A DNA stretch of 10,718 bases. Origin: Candidatus Peribacterales bacterium. Its GTDB lineage: Bacteria; Patescibacteriota; Gracilibacteria; Peribacterales; Peribacteraceae. Position 1 is the stretch's first letter. Each line of letters starts with the position of its first letter. The notes below the pieces were generated by a model that was not told the origin of the DNA, ran no database searches, and saw only the letters and a list, made by a program, of their open reading frames with translations. The position numbers were made by a program, and so were the translations under genes. This document shows positions 1 to 5,769 of this stretch, piece after piece. The DNA lies in contig JAKFXO010000057.1 of the NCBI GenBank assembly GCA_021731345.1, positions 1 to 10,718 of the forward strand. The letters run 5' to 3'.

Positions 1-360
1 AAAGAGGGGAAAGGCATCCTTGTGTACCTGCGTCAGGAAGGCCGAGGAATCGGACTCACGAATAAGATCAAAGCGTATGCTCTCCAGCACCTTGGATACG
101 ACACCGTGGAAGCTAACCGTGCTTTAGGCCTTGCAGACGACCTTCGTGAGTACGGCATCGGTGCACAGATTTTGAAAGACTTGGGAGCTGGTAAGATGCG
201 CCTGCTCACCAATAATCCGAAGAAAGTTGCAGGACTAGGCGGTTACGGCCTTGAGATCGTGGAGCAATTACCCATCGAAATTACACCGACAACCGCGAAG
301 CAGAAGAAATATCTCACAACAAAAAAGAAGCGCATGAAGCACAAGCTCAGGAAAGTTTAG
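1..360 (+). CDS. ribA: GTP cyclohydrolase II, C-terminal part (5' end outside window)
   Basis: The last 119 residues of a GTP cyclohydrolase II domain, which opens GTP to the pyrimidine precursor of riboflavin with loss of formate and pyrophosphate. Seen in the fragment: the family signature YLRQEGRGIGL (residues 9-19), NKIKAYALQ (21-29), DTVEAN (34-39), the LADDLREYGIGAQIL block (44-58) and LLTNNPKK. By comparison with E. coli RibA, Asp47 and Arg49 of the fragment match the catalytic Asp126/Arg128. The zinc-binding cysteines lie upstream of the window. The tail ends in the usual YL-TKK-KM-H-L pattern with extra basic residues. Whether an upstream RibB domain is fused (ribBA) cannot be seen. 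The stop codon overlaps the stop of the convergent gene at 357-611. The identification is firm; only the bifunctional status is open. Confidence 0.95.
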   Translation, partial: KEGKGILVYLRQEGRGIGLTNKIKAYALQHLGYDTVEANRALGLADDLREYGIGAQILKDLGAGKMRLLTNNPKKVAGLGGYGLEIVEQLPIEITPTTAKQKKYLTTKKKRMKHKLRKV

Positions 361-611
361 GCGACGTTTGCGACGAGTGCATGAATCGTTTGCATGTTCG
401 GAACGCCTTCGGTGTATCCCAATAAAAACTTTTTTGTATTGTTCTTCAGGCACATCACTGTTGCATACGTAATCCGTTCAGCCAAAATCTGATCGAGTGT
501 GTCATGAAGCTCACACCATTCGTCAGGCGTGAGAGTACTTTCCACGGTGGCGTCTTCCAGGAGTGTTGTGACGATGCCATCGACCTGGTCGGCGGTATCT
601 TCAGGATTCAT
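357..611 (-). CDS. Small acidic helical protein, DUF5663-like
   Basis: An 84-residue protein if it starts at the ATG at 611; an upstream in-frame ATG at 641 would add 10 residues. The product is acidic and mostly helical, with the pattern LTPDEW-ELHDTLDQILAERI, a hydrophobic helix, a KKFLLGY segment, then PNMQTIHALVANVA. This arrangement (a loop starting L-[ST]-x-[DE], a helix ending in ERI, a second helix, a 'PN' turn and a last helix) resembles the small DUF5663 proteins common in Patescibacteria. That match is from memory, and the function is unknown. The start is uncertain: before ATG 611 there is AGGGG only one base away, too close for a good ribosome site, and a weak -10-like TACCAT six bases before the ATG, which would suit a leaderless message. 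Its stop overlaps the ribA stop on the other strand. Confidence 0.6.
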   Translation of the reverse strand: MNPEDTADQVDGIVTTLLEDATVESTLTPDEWCELHDTLDQILAERITYATVMCLKNNTKKFLLGYTEGVPNMQTIHALVANVA

Positions 612-664
612 GCCCCTATGGTAGAACTGCGGTAGTAGCATGCACGGAAATACATGGCAGTGCC

Positions 665-693
665 TTGTACAGGGCTTTCTGCTGCGCTAAAAT
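665..693 (+). promoter_or_regulatory. Sigma-70-type promoter for the leader RNA and 832 gene
   Basis: A -35 box TTGTAC (665-670), a 17-base spacer and a -10 box TAAAAT (688-693). Transcription would start near 700, giving a 5' leader of about 130 bases before the ATG at 832. The spacing and boxes are read directly; activity is inferred. Confidence 0.6.
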
Positions 694-721
694 GAACCCT
701 TTTGTTCTTTAGCAACATGAG

Positions 722-815
722 AGTAGGGAGTCATCTGACCCTCTCGGGCAGAAAAGATCGTGTAGCACAGTGTTGCACACATGTCCGTTCACGGGGTTAG
801 ATTCCCCTCCCTACT
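722..815 (+). ncRNA. Structured leader RNA with a tRNA-like cloverleaf fold
   Basis: A candidate structured RNA between the promoter at 665-693 and the gene at 832. A closing helix pairs AGTAGGGA (722-729) with TCCCTACT (808-815), all 8 pairs perfect; a ninth pair, G730-C807, competes with the last hairpin. Inside are three hairpins: 735-751 (CTG, bulged A, CCC / GGG-CAG with loop TCTC), 760-780 (GTGT, bulged A, GCA / TGC-ACAC with a 6-base loop) and 793-807 (GGGG / CCCC with 7-base loop TTAGATT). The last loop resembles a tRNA T-loop (U54, U55, purine 57, A58) and stacks directly on the closing helix as a T-arm stacks on an acceptor. It is not a standard tRNA: no D-loop GG, no usable 7-base anticodon loop, and A instead of C56. 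It could be a cis-regulatory leader, a tRNA mimic or a decayed tRNA. I know no named riboswitch that matches. Confidence 0.45.
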
Positions 816-831
816 TAACTGGAGTTAATCT
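816..831 (+). promoter_or_regulatory. Ribosome binding site inside an inverted repeat
   Basis: GGAG (821-824) lies 7 bases before the ATG at 832, one of the few clear Shine-Dalgarno sites in the window. It sits in the middle of the perfect inverted repeat TTAACTGGAGTTAA (815-828), so a TTAAC/GTTAA hairpin would put it in the loop. CTCC at 807-810, just upstream, could also pair with it. Confidence 0.55.
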
Positions 832-1206
832 ATGAGAGTTTTTCGTTGGAAGGCAAAGCCAACCTCGGCGGAGCTTGCACCGCATGAAATGCGGCTCGCT
901 ACTCAGCCGGGAAGTATCAAGCTTCTCCTGCTGCTGCGCAAAACATCGCCGCAGACACTGCCACTCGATATTGTGGGTGTCACCGAAGAAGATTTTGATC
1001 AGGCTTGGGCAAAACAAGGTCGCGATTGGCAGCAGACCGCAACAGAGAATGTTAACGGGAAATTTTTCTGCCTCCGCTATATCGAACTTGGGAATAACAC
1101 CTATGTCGTCTGGAGAGTGGAGCACATCGCTGATGAGCCCTACGATCTCATCGATACGTTTTACGGCAGTCTTACTGAACTGATGCAGTTCTACGGACTC
1201 ACATAG
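832..1206 (+). CDS. Hypothetical protein, 124 aa, behind the structured leader
   Basis: I do not recognise this protein. It starts at the ATG at 832, supported by GGAG 7 bases upstream. It has no signal peptide or membrane segment and looks soluble and cytoplasmic. Visible parts: a basic start (RVFRWKAKP), a hydrophobic stretch IKLLLLLRKT near residues 29-38, an acidic helix TEEDFDQAWAKQGRDWQQ around residues 51-68, and a strand-rich second half (GKFFCLRYIELGNNTYVVWR) followed by EPYDLIDTFYGSLTELMQFYGL. It is a single-gene unit, with its own promoter and leader upstream and a strong intrinsic terminator just downstream. The structured leader suggests its translation or transcription is controlled in cis, but nothing shows the signal. 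Overlapping reading frames here (a minus-strand frame at 811-1125 and a plus frame at 875-1183) look like shadows. Confidence 0.75.
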   Translation: MRVFRWKAKPTSAELAPHEMRLATQPGSIKLLLLLRKTSPQTLPLDIVGVTEEDFDQAWAKQGRDWQQTATENVNGKFFCLRYIELGNNTYVVWRVEHIADEPYDLIDTFYGSLTELMQFYGLT

Positions 1207-1233
1207 AAGTCTCCAGTCTTCTTGGAGGGGAAA

Positions 1234-1267
1234 CGGGGCAGGCGCTTGATGCGCTTGCTCCGGTTTT
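1234..1267 (+). terminator. Intrinsic terminator after the 832 gene
   Basis: A 12-base-pair stem CGGGGCAGGCGC (1234-1245) / GCGCTTGCTCCG (1251-1262), with two G-U pairs and the 5-base loop TTGAT, is followed by GTTTTC and a second T run at 1275-1279. It lies 28 bases after the stop codon and insulates the tRNA gene downstream. Confidence 0.8.
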
Positions 1268-1332
1268 CTGTGCCTTTTTGGTGCATACGGAGGTTCGAGG
1301 ATTGTTTTTTCCTCATGTGCAGCTCTTTGCTG

Positions 1333-1338
1333 TATTCT
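1333..1338 (+). promoter_or_regulatory. Possible -10 box for tRNA-Arg(UCG)
   Basis: TATTCT (1333-1338) would start transcription a few bases before the tRNA at 1349. No convincing -35 box sits at the right distance, so this is a weak call. The upstream terminator at 1234-1267 implies that the tRNA needs its own promoter. Confidence 0.3.
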
Positions 1339-1348
1339 AGGTTTACAT

Positions 1349-1426
1349 GCGCCTGTAGCTCAGTCCGGATAGAGCACTTGGCTTCGAACCAAGGGGTCGC
1401 AGGTTCGAATCCTGCCGGGCGCACCA
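1349..1426 (+). tRNA. tRNA-Arg (anticodon TCG)
   Basis: A complete cloverleaf: acceptor GCGCCTG/CGGGCGC, D-arm GCTC...GAGC with GG and A20 (an arginine identity base) in the loop, anticodon stem CTTGG/CCAAG with loop CTTCGAA (anticodon TCG, bases 34-36), T-arm with loop TTCGAAT, discriminator A and an encoded CCA (1424-1426). It would read CGA, and by wobble CGG. Its 3' 31 bases differ at only one position from the minus-strand tRNA-Arg at 10410-10486. Confidence 0.97.
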
Positions 1427-1437
1427 AAGAAAAGATA

Positions 1438-1465
1438 TTGCAGAAATATTATTTAAATATATAAT
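1438..1465 (+). promoter_or_regulatory. Promoter placing the start site on the ATG at 1472
   Basis: A -35-like TTGCAG (1438-1443), a 16-base spacer and a perfect -10 TATAAT (1460-1465). Only six bases separate the -10 box from the ATG at 1472, so transcription should start at or next to the A of the start codon. There is no Shine-Dalgarno sequence. This points to a leaderless message. Confidence 0.75.
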
Positions 1466-1471
1466 ACAAAT

Positions 1472-1933
1472 ATGTCAAATAGTCCTGATCTCAATAATTT
1501 CATTCACCGGCTGCCGGGTGGCTTTCTCCGAGACGTATCTTTGCAGAATAAAACGATGGATCTGGTTTTAGAAGATCGTGTTCTTCAGGAGGATCGTAAG
1601 AATCATAGTGATAAAAGACTAGGGCAAACCGATGCAGAATTTTTTGCTGAGATTGATCGTCAGATTGTAGAGAGGCTCGGGGATGTCACTGATGAAGTCC
1701 GTATCGATCTGCAACGACTTGGTGTTTTGAAACGTGAATGGAGCGATGCTTTTCGTGTTTGGGGCAAGCCAACTACGCCAAGAAAGAGAGGGGAAAAATT
1801 TACCCCACCCAAAGGTGAACCGCCACCCGATGGAGAACTTCTCGCGTGTAATGCTGAGCTCATGGAAAAGTACCGGCCGGTCTACGAAGCATTATTGGGG
1901 CTTGGATATACCCATGATGAACTGACGTCGTAA
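1472..1933 (+). CDS. Hypothetical soluble protein, 153 aa, likely leaderless
   Basis: I do not recognise this protein. It has no signal peptide or membrane segment. The N-terminal half is charged and helical: NKTMDLVLEDRVLQEDRK near residues 26-43, then DAEFFAEIDRQIVERLGD and an LQRLGVLKREW helix. A basic, proline-rich linker follows (KPTTPRKRGEKFTPPKGEPPP, about residues 99-119), and a short helical end (ELMEKYRPVYEALLGLGYTHDELTS). The start is fixed by the perfect TATAAT box six bases upstream and the lack of any other ATG nearby. The AT-rich upstream segment contrasts with the balanced base composition of the gene. A nucleic-acid or ribosome-associated role would fit a small charged protein with a basic linker, but nothing here demonstrates it. 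Confidence 0.75.
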   Translation: MSNSPDLNNFIHRLPGGFLRDVSLQNKTMDLVLEDRVLQEDRKNHSDKRLGQTDAEFFAEIDRQIVERLGDVTDEVRIDLQRLGVLKREWSDAFRVWGKPTTPRKRGEKFTPPKGEPPPDGELLACNAELMEKYRPVYEALLGLGYTHDELTS

Positions 1934-1992
1934 GAACAAAGTGCGAGCATGCATTGCTTTTGCATCAGATAGCTTCGGTGTATCGTTTTCGC

Positions 1993-2373
1993 ATGTTCGA
2001 AGACGAAGACTCGCCAAGTCCCTCATCGGCTGAGTATCTGGAGTCACCTCATGATGCCAAAAGAAAGGCGCTTATGAGGCAGCTTGAAAAGAAAGGCTTG
2101 AAAGATGCAGTGAAGCCGGGTGCTGATTTGAAGCAGCTCCAGTTGACGCTTCTCAAAGGCCAAGTGAATGCGAAAGATGACAAAGCTTCTATGCCGAAAG
2201 AGGAAAAGAGCACCGGAAAGTCCGCAACCAAAACTCGTGAGCAAGAAATTGCAGCCCAGAAATTAACGGCTGATACAAAGCCGTCAGCCGAACAAATGGT
2301 GACGCAAGGCGCACAGGACGAAAAAGCTGAAGAAGCGCTCAAGACTGATGAAGTGCAAGGCGAAGACGCTTAA
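1993..2373 (+). CDS. Hypothetical lysine/glutamate-rich protein, 126 aa
   Basis: I do not recognise this protein. The open frame could begin at TTG 1954, but ATG 1993 is preferred: the protein then begins with the acidic MFEDEDSPSPSSAEYLESP, and a -10-like TATCGT (1981-1986) lies six bases before it, with TTGCAT at 1960-1965. That is the same leaderless layout as at 1472. Residues 22-55 form a helix-turn-helix-like charged region (KRKALMRQLEKKGLKDA, then DLKQLQLTLLKGQ). The rest is a low-complexity, highly charged Lys/Glu/Ala/Thr tail, probably disordered. There is no signal peptide. It follows the 1472 gene by 59 bases and may share its transcript. Its stop is one base from the stop of the convergent gnd gene, with no terminator between them. 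Confidence 0.65.
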   Translation: MFEDEDSPSPSSAEYLESPHDAKRKALMRQLEKKGLKDAVKPGADLKQLQLTLLKGQVNAKDDKASMPKEEKSTGKSATKTREQEIAAQKLTADTKPSAEQMVTQGAQDEKAEEALKTDEVQGEDA

Positions 2374-2374
2374 A

Positions 2375-3778
2375 TTAGTTTCCCCACTGTGCGTGGAACG
2401 TGCCCGGTTTGTCATTGCGTTCAAACGTATGGGCACCAAAGAAATCACGCTGCGCCTGTGTTAGGTTTTGTGGCAGGCTTCCTGTACGAAGTGAGTCAAA
2501 GTATGCAAGTGAGGCAGCCATAGCTGGAAGAGGGATACCACCCAATGCTCCTGCAGCAACGGTCTTTCGCCATTTACCGTGACGAGCGCGGAAGAAGTCT
2601 GCAATCTCAGGCGAGAGCAGAAGATTTGGAATTGATGGGTCTTTGCGGAATGCTTCCTCAAAAGTTTTCAGGAGTGTTGAGCGGATGATGCAGCCACCTT
2701 TCCAGATGCGACAGACTTCTGCGAGGTCGATATTCCACGAGTTCGTGCGGCTAGCTTCGGCGATGAGTGCGTAACCCTGTGCGTACGAACAAATTTTACT
2801 GAGAAACAGCGCATCTTTGAGCGCGCGTGTCGTCAGACGTACTGTCTTCAGATCAAGTGCACCGATCTCTTTCTCTGCGCGAATGCGCAGTGGCTTCAGA
2901 GATGACATGAGTCGTGCATCAACTGCTGCAGTCATCGTGGAGACCGCAACGCCAAGATCGAGTGCTGCTTGCGTCGTCCATTTGCCGGTACCCTTTTGCT
3001 TCGCTTCATCTTTGATCGCATCGATGAGCTCTGCATGCGTCAGATCGTCTTTCTTCAGGAAAATCTGCGCGGTGATTTCAATGAGAAACGATTTAAGTTC
3101 ACGGCTCTTGTTCCAACTTGCAAATGTCTCGCCAATCTCGGCATTCGGCATCTTCAGAACCGATTTCATGAGGTGGTACGTCTCGGCGATGAGCTGCATG
3201 TCGCCATACTCAATGCCGTTATGCACCATCTTCACAAAATGCCCGGCACCGCCTCCGCCGATGTAGGAAACACATTTGTTGCCGCCTCCGTCTTTGGCTG
3301 CCATTTTTCGTAGAAGTGGCTCAAGCAGCGCAAATGACTCACGGCTTCCACCTGGCATCATGCTGGGGCCGAGGAGTGCGCCCTCTTCACCACCGGAAAC
3401 CCCCATACCGAGGAAATGCATTCCTTTGTTCTGCAGTTCGATCATGCGTCTCTGCGTATCCGCAAAGTGACTGTTACCGGCGTCGATAATGCTATCGCCC
3501 TGTGACAGAAGCGGTGTGAGTTCCTGTAGCACGGCATCAACAGCTGCTCCGGCATTCACCATGAGGACGATAGCCCTCGGAGTTGGCAGGGCTGAGATCA
3601 AACCTTCCAACGTGTGACATGCGACGAACGTTCCTTCAGTGCCATACGCCTTGATGAAGGCATCAGTTTTTTCCGTTGTGCGGTTGTACACCGCAACTTT
3701 CGCACCGTTGCGTGCTGCATTGCGAGCGAGGTTTGCTCCCATGACACCGAGGCCGATGAGTCCGATAGAGGTTTGCAT
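2375..3778 (-). CDS. gnd: 6-phosphogluconate dehydrogenase (decarboxylating)
   Basis: Oxidises and decarboxylates 6-phosphogluconate to ribulose 5-phosphate with NADP, in the cytoplasmic oxidative pentose phosphate pathway. The 467-aa length matches the long (gnd-type) form. The N-terminal Rossmann domain shows GLIGLGVMG (6-14) and YNRTTEK (31-37), the Asn-Arg-Thr that contacts the 2'-phosphate of NADP. IIDAGNSHFADTQRR (97-111) is the substrate signature. The catalytic block GGGGAGHFVKMVHNGIEY (174-191) contains Lys183 and Glu190, matching the sheep enzyme numbering. The C-terminal tail HTFERNDKPGTFHAQWGN has the expected Arg and His that reach into the partner's active site. It starts two bases after the stop of the transaldolase gene, so the two are almost certainly translated from one message. 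No zwf is visible in the window. Confidence 0.97.
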   Translation of the reverse strand: MQTSIGLIGLGVMGANLARNAARNGAKVAVYNRTTEKTDAFIKAYGTEGTFVACHTLEGLISALPTPRAIVLMVNAGAAVDAVLQELTPLLSQGDSIIDAGNSHFADTQRRMIELQNKGMHFLGMGVSGGEEGALLGPSMMPGGSRESFALLEPLLRKMAAKDGGGNKCVSYIGGGGAGHFVKMVHNGIEYGDMQLIAETYHLMKSVLKMPNAEIGETFASWNKSRELKSFLIEITAQIFLKKDDLTHAELIDAIKDEAKQKGTGKWTTQAALDLGVAVSTMTAAVDARLMSSLKPLRIRAEKEIGALDLKTVRLTTRALKDALFLSKICSYAQGYALIAEASRTNSWNIDLAEVCRIWKGGCIIRSTLLKTFEEAFRKDPSIPNLLLSPEIADFFRARHGKWRKTVAAGALGGIPLPAMAASLAYFDSLRTGSLPQNLTQAQRDFFGAHTFERNDKPGTFHAQWGN

Positions 3779-3780
3779 AC

Positions 3781-4422
3781 TTATTTTGCAACCTTTGCCC
3801 AGTCCTCCTGAAATTTCTTGATGCCTGTATCCGTAAGGCCGTGCTGAGGAAGTTTCTTGAAGAGATCGTAGGGAATGGTGGAGATGTGTGCGCCAAGCAT
3901 GGCTGCATCCACAATATGACGCGGGTGGCGTGTGGATGCGACGAGAACTTCAGTCTCAAAATCGTACTTGTTCCAGACCTCCATGATCTCCGCAATGAGC
4001 GTCATGCCGTCCTCACCCATGTCATCTAGTCGTCCGATAAAGGGACTGATGATGGTCGCTCCAGCTTTTGCTGCGAGCATCGCCTGCGCTACCGAGAAGA
4101 TGAGCGTGGTGTTGGTCTTGATCCCTTTTGACTTGAAGAACGTCAGAGCCTTGAGGCCTTCGGTTGTCATCGGGACTTTCACAACGACGTTCTTGTGCCA
4201 GGCTGCATATTCCTGACCCTGCTTCTTCATCCCTTCGGCGTCGGTAGCCGTTACCTGTGCACTGACGCACGGAACGTGGCGGCACATCTCAAGAATCGTC
4301 GCTTTGAAGTCTTTTCCTTCTTTTGCGACGAGCGACGGATTGGTCGTGACGCCGTCTAGTACTCCCCACGCAGCAATTTCGGCAACCTGTGCAGTATTAG
4401 CGGTATCCAGGAAAAGTTTCAT
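3781..4422 (-). CDS. talC: Transaldolase / fructose-6-phosphate aldolase family (TalC/MipB type)
   Basis: A 213-aa protein of the small transaldolase family, which transfers a dihydroxyacetone unit between sugar phosphates in the non-oxidative pentose phosphate pathway. The start is at 4422 (MKLFLDTAN, the standard family start); the open frame continues upstream but that part is not family-like. Visible: DTAN (6-9), GVTTNPSLVAKEG (24-36), Schiff-base Lys82 in VVVKVPMT, IKTNTTLIFS (101-110), SPFIGRLDD (126-134) and ASTRHP (162-167). Overall it resembles transaldolase (TNxTLIF, Phe128), but residue 56 is Gln (SAQV), where TalC enzymes carry the catalytic Glu and fructose-6-phosphate aldolase carries Gln59. 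The activity is therefore less certain than the family. The upstream region is pyrimidine-rich with no Shine-Dalgarno site. It is the first gene of a two-gene operon with gnd. Confidence 0.93.
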   Translation of the reverse strand: MKLFLDTANTAQVAEIAAWGVLDGVTTNPSLVAKEGKDFKATILEMCRHVPCVSAQVTATDAEGMKKQGQEYAAWHKNVVVKVPMTTEGLKALTFFKSKGIKTNTTLIFSVAQAMLAAKAGATIISPFIGRLDDMGEDGMTLIAEIMEVWNKYDFETEVLVASTRHPRHIVDAAMLGAHISTIPYDLFKKLPQHGLTDTGIKKFQEDWAKVAK

Positions 4423-4444
4423 GGTGGAGGAGGGAAGCGGAGCT

Positions 4445-4478
4445 AGTATACTGCCGTTTGCCTTTGGACGCACCGTCC
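4445..4478. promoter_or_regulatory. Divergent promoter region with an inverted repeat
   Basis: The gap between the divergent talC-like gene and the 4502 gene holds the palindrome AGTATACT (4445-4452), which supplies a -10-like TATACT on each strand. No good -35 box is seen on either strand. Nearby is the inverted repeat GGACG-CAC-CGTCC (4466-4478), flanked by direct copies of CCTTTGG (4461-4467 and 4478-4484), a plausible operator. All of this is inferred from sequence pattern only. Confidence 0.35.
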
Positions 4479-4501
4479 TTTGGTGTGAAGACACGCCCAT
4501 C

Positions 4502-5767
4502 ATGAAAGTTTCCCAGAACGCGCTTGTCGGCATTATTACGATTTCAGTCACTGCTGTGACGGTTATCACCATGGCAACATTGCATCATATTGTGCCGGAG
4601 CCTAAACGAGGAGTGGTTCCACGTTTCAATGAAGATGGCACTGCGTATGTATCATCCTCATCTCGGCCGGTTGATGTTCATTCATCACTCGCATCGAGCG
4701 TGAAAGAAGAATGTCCAGATGGAGATGATCGTCAGACATGTCTTGATAAAGCTGTGCTTGCGATTGTTGAGCCTTATGGCCCCGCTGAAGCCATCGGTGC
4801 GCTCAATGTGTTGCTCGCAGAGAAAACAATGTTTGGACGTGGTGACTATCATGACTTTGTGCATCGCATCGGACGACTCACTGCAAAAAAAATAGGCCTA
4901 AATCCGGATGGATTCTTTCTCTGTCCCGTGGACTACAACTACGGATGTCAGCATGGATTTTTTGAACAAGCTCTCGTCGAAGAGCCAGATGCTGTCAAAG
5001 CTGCAGAAATCGTCTGCGATGAAACGCGCATGGACGGCAAACCTGTGAAATTTTTGTTTTACTGTTACCACGGTGTCGGTCACGGTGTGATGATGGCGAA
5101 GGCATACGATCTTGATGCATCACTCGCCGTATGTGATCAATTTTCGAAAGATTCACAGAAGGCTGGCTGTCAGCAGGGCGTTTTCATGGAAGCTGTCGTG
5201 GGATACATGAACGGTACCGCAAAGCGTGAAGGAGTGTTTTCAGAGACGGATCGTCTTGCTCCATGCAACCGTCTTGAGGCTCGTTTCCAGTATCAGTGTT
5301 ACATCAATATGGGCGGATACCTCGCAGCAGCTGCGGGTAGTGGCCAAGGTGCTGTCGAACGCGCTACCGAGCCGTGCCTCAAAGCCGATGCGGCGCACAT
5401 TCATACATGTCTTGCGAGTGTTGGACTGACGGCCACAAATTCTGGCTGGCAGCCAGTACTCACTCCTGAGTACGAGGAAGGACAGACAGCCAAGAATGGC
5501 GCATCTATTTGCGCACACTTTCCTAAAGGATATGAAGTTGATTGTATTGGATCTGGCGTTGAAAATCTTGCGCAGTTTGACCGCGGTGATACGACGCGCA
5601 TGGTGGATTTTTGTTTAGCGATTGACGATGCATTCCGCTCTGCGTGTTTCCAGCGCATCGGTAGATCCGTCAAAGATGAAATGCCAGGCGGCACTCCACC
5701 GGAATCACTCTGCGCCGGGGTCCCGGAGGAGTATCGTATTTTCTGTATTTCCGGTGCAAAAATGTAA
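4502..5767 (+). CDS. Membrane-anchored Cys-pair repeat protein with HG-GHG motif (paralog A)
   Basis: I know no named family for this 421-aa protein. The start is ATG 4502; an open frame runs upstream but across the divergent promoter. One N-terminal membrane segment (about residues 8-28) followed by a Ser-rich linker suggests an exported, membrane-anchored protein. The N-terminal module has Cys71/Cys80, PYGPAEAI (91-98), HDFVHRIGR with His117 and His121, CQHGFFEQAL (149-158) and CYHGVGHGVM (188-197). The C-terminal half is a run of Cys pairs spaced exactly 11 residues apart: 255/266, 292/303, 337/348, 371/382 and 404/415, each with Tyr, Phe or His at position +7. There are 18 Cys in nine pairs, so extracytoplasmic disulfides are likely, in helical-hairpin-like repeats. 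The His motifs suggest a metal site. The stop is two bases before the paralogous gene. A redox or metal-binding envelope role is inference. Confidence 0.85.
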   Translation: MKVSQNALVGIITISVTAVTVITMATLHHIVPEPKRGVVPRFNEDGTAYVSSSSRPVDVHSSLASSVKEECPDGDDRQTCLDKAVLAIVEPYGPAEAIGALNVLLAEKTMFGRGDYHDFVHRIGRLTAKKIGLNPDGFFLCPVDYNYGCQHGFFEQALVEEPDAVKAAEIVCDETRMDGKPVKFLFYCYHGVGHGVMMAKAYDLDASLAVCDQFSKDSQKAGCQQGVFMEAVVGYMNGTAKREGVFSETDRLAPCNRLEARFQYQCYINMGGYLAAAAGSGQGAVERATEPCLKADAAHIHTCLASVGLTATNSGWQPVLTPEYEEGQTAKNGASICAHFPKGYEVDCIGSGVENLAQFDRGDTTRMVDFCLAIDDAFRSACFQRIGRSVKDEMPGGTPPESLCAGVPEEYRIFCISGAKM

Positions 5768-5769
5768 CT

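Noticed and set aside
722..816. The leader RNA as an ordinary tRNA or as tmRNA
   Set aside because: It has no D-loop GG, no 7-base anticodon loop with U33, and A in place of C56. It is far too short for tmRNA and has no tag reading frame.
811..1183. Overlapping frames on both strands of the 832 gene
   Set aside because: They lack start signals and domain-like sequence, and the 832 frame has a good ribosome site, promoter and terminator.
1191..1427. Minus-strand frame beginning MVRPAGFEPATPW
   Set aside because: It is antisense to tRNA-Arg(TCG). This start is a well-known false protein produced by translating the opposite strand of tRNA genes.
4304..4501. Upstream extension of paralog A to 4304
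   Set aside because: It would run through the divergent talC start region and bury the membrane segment; ATG 4502 gives a proper N-terminal anchor.
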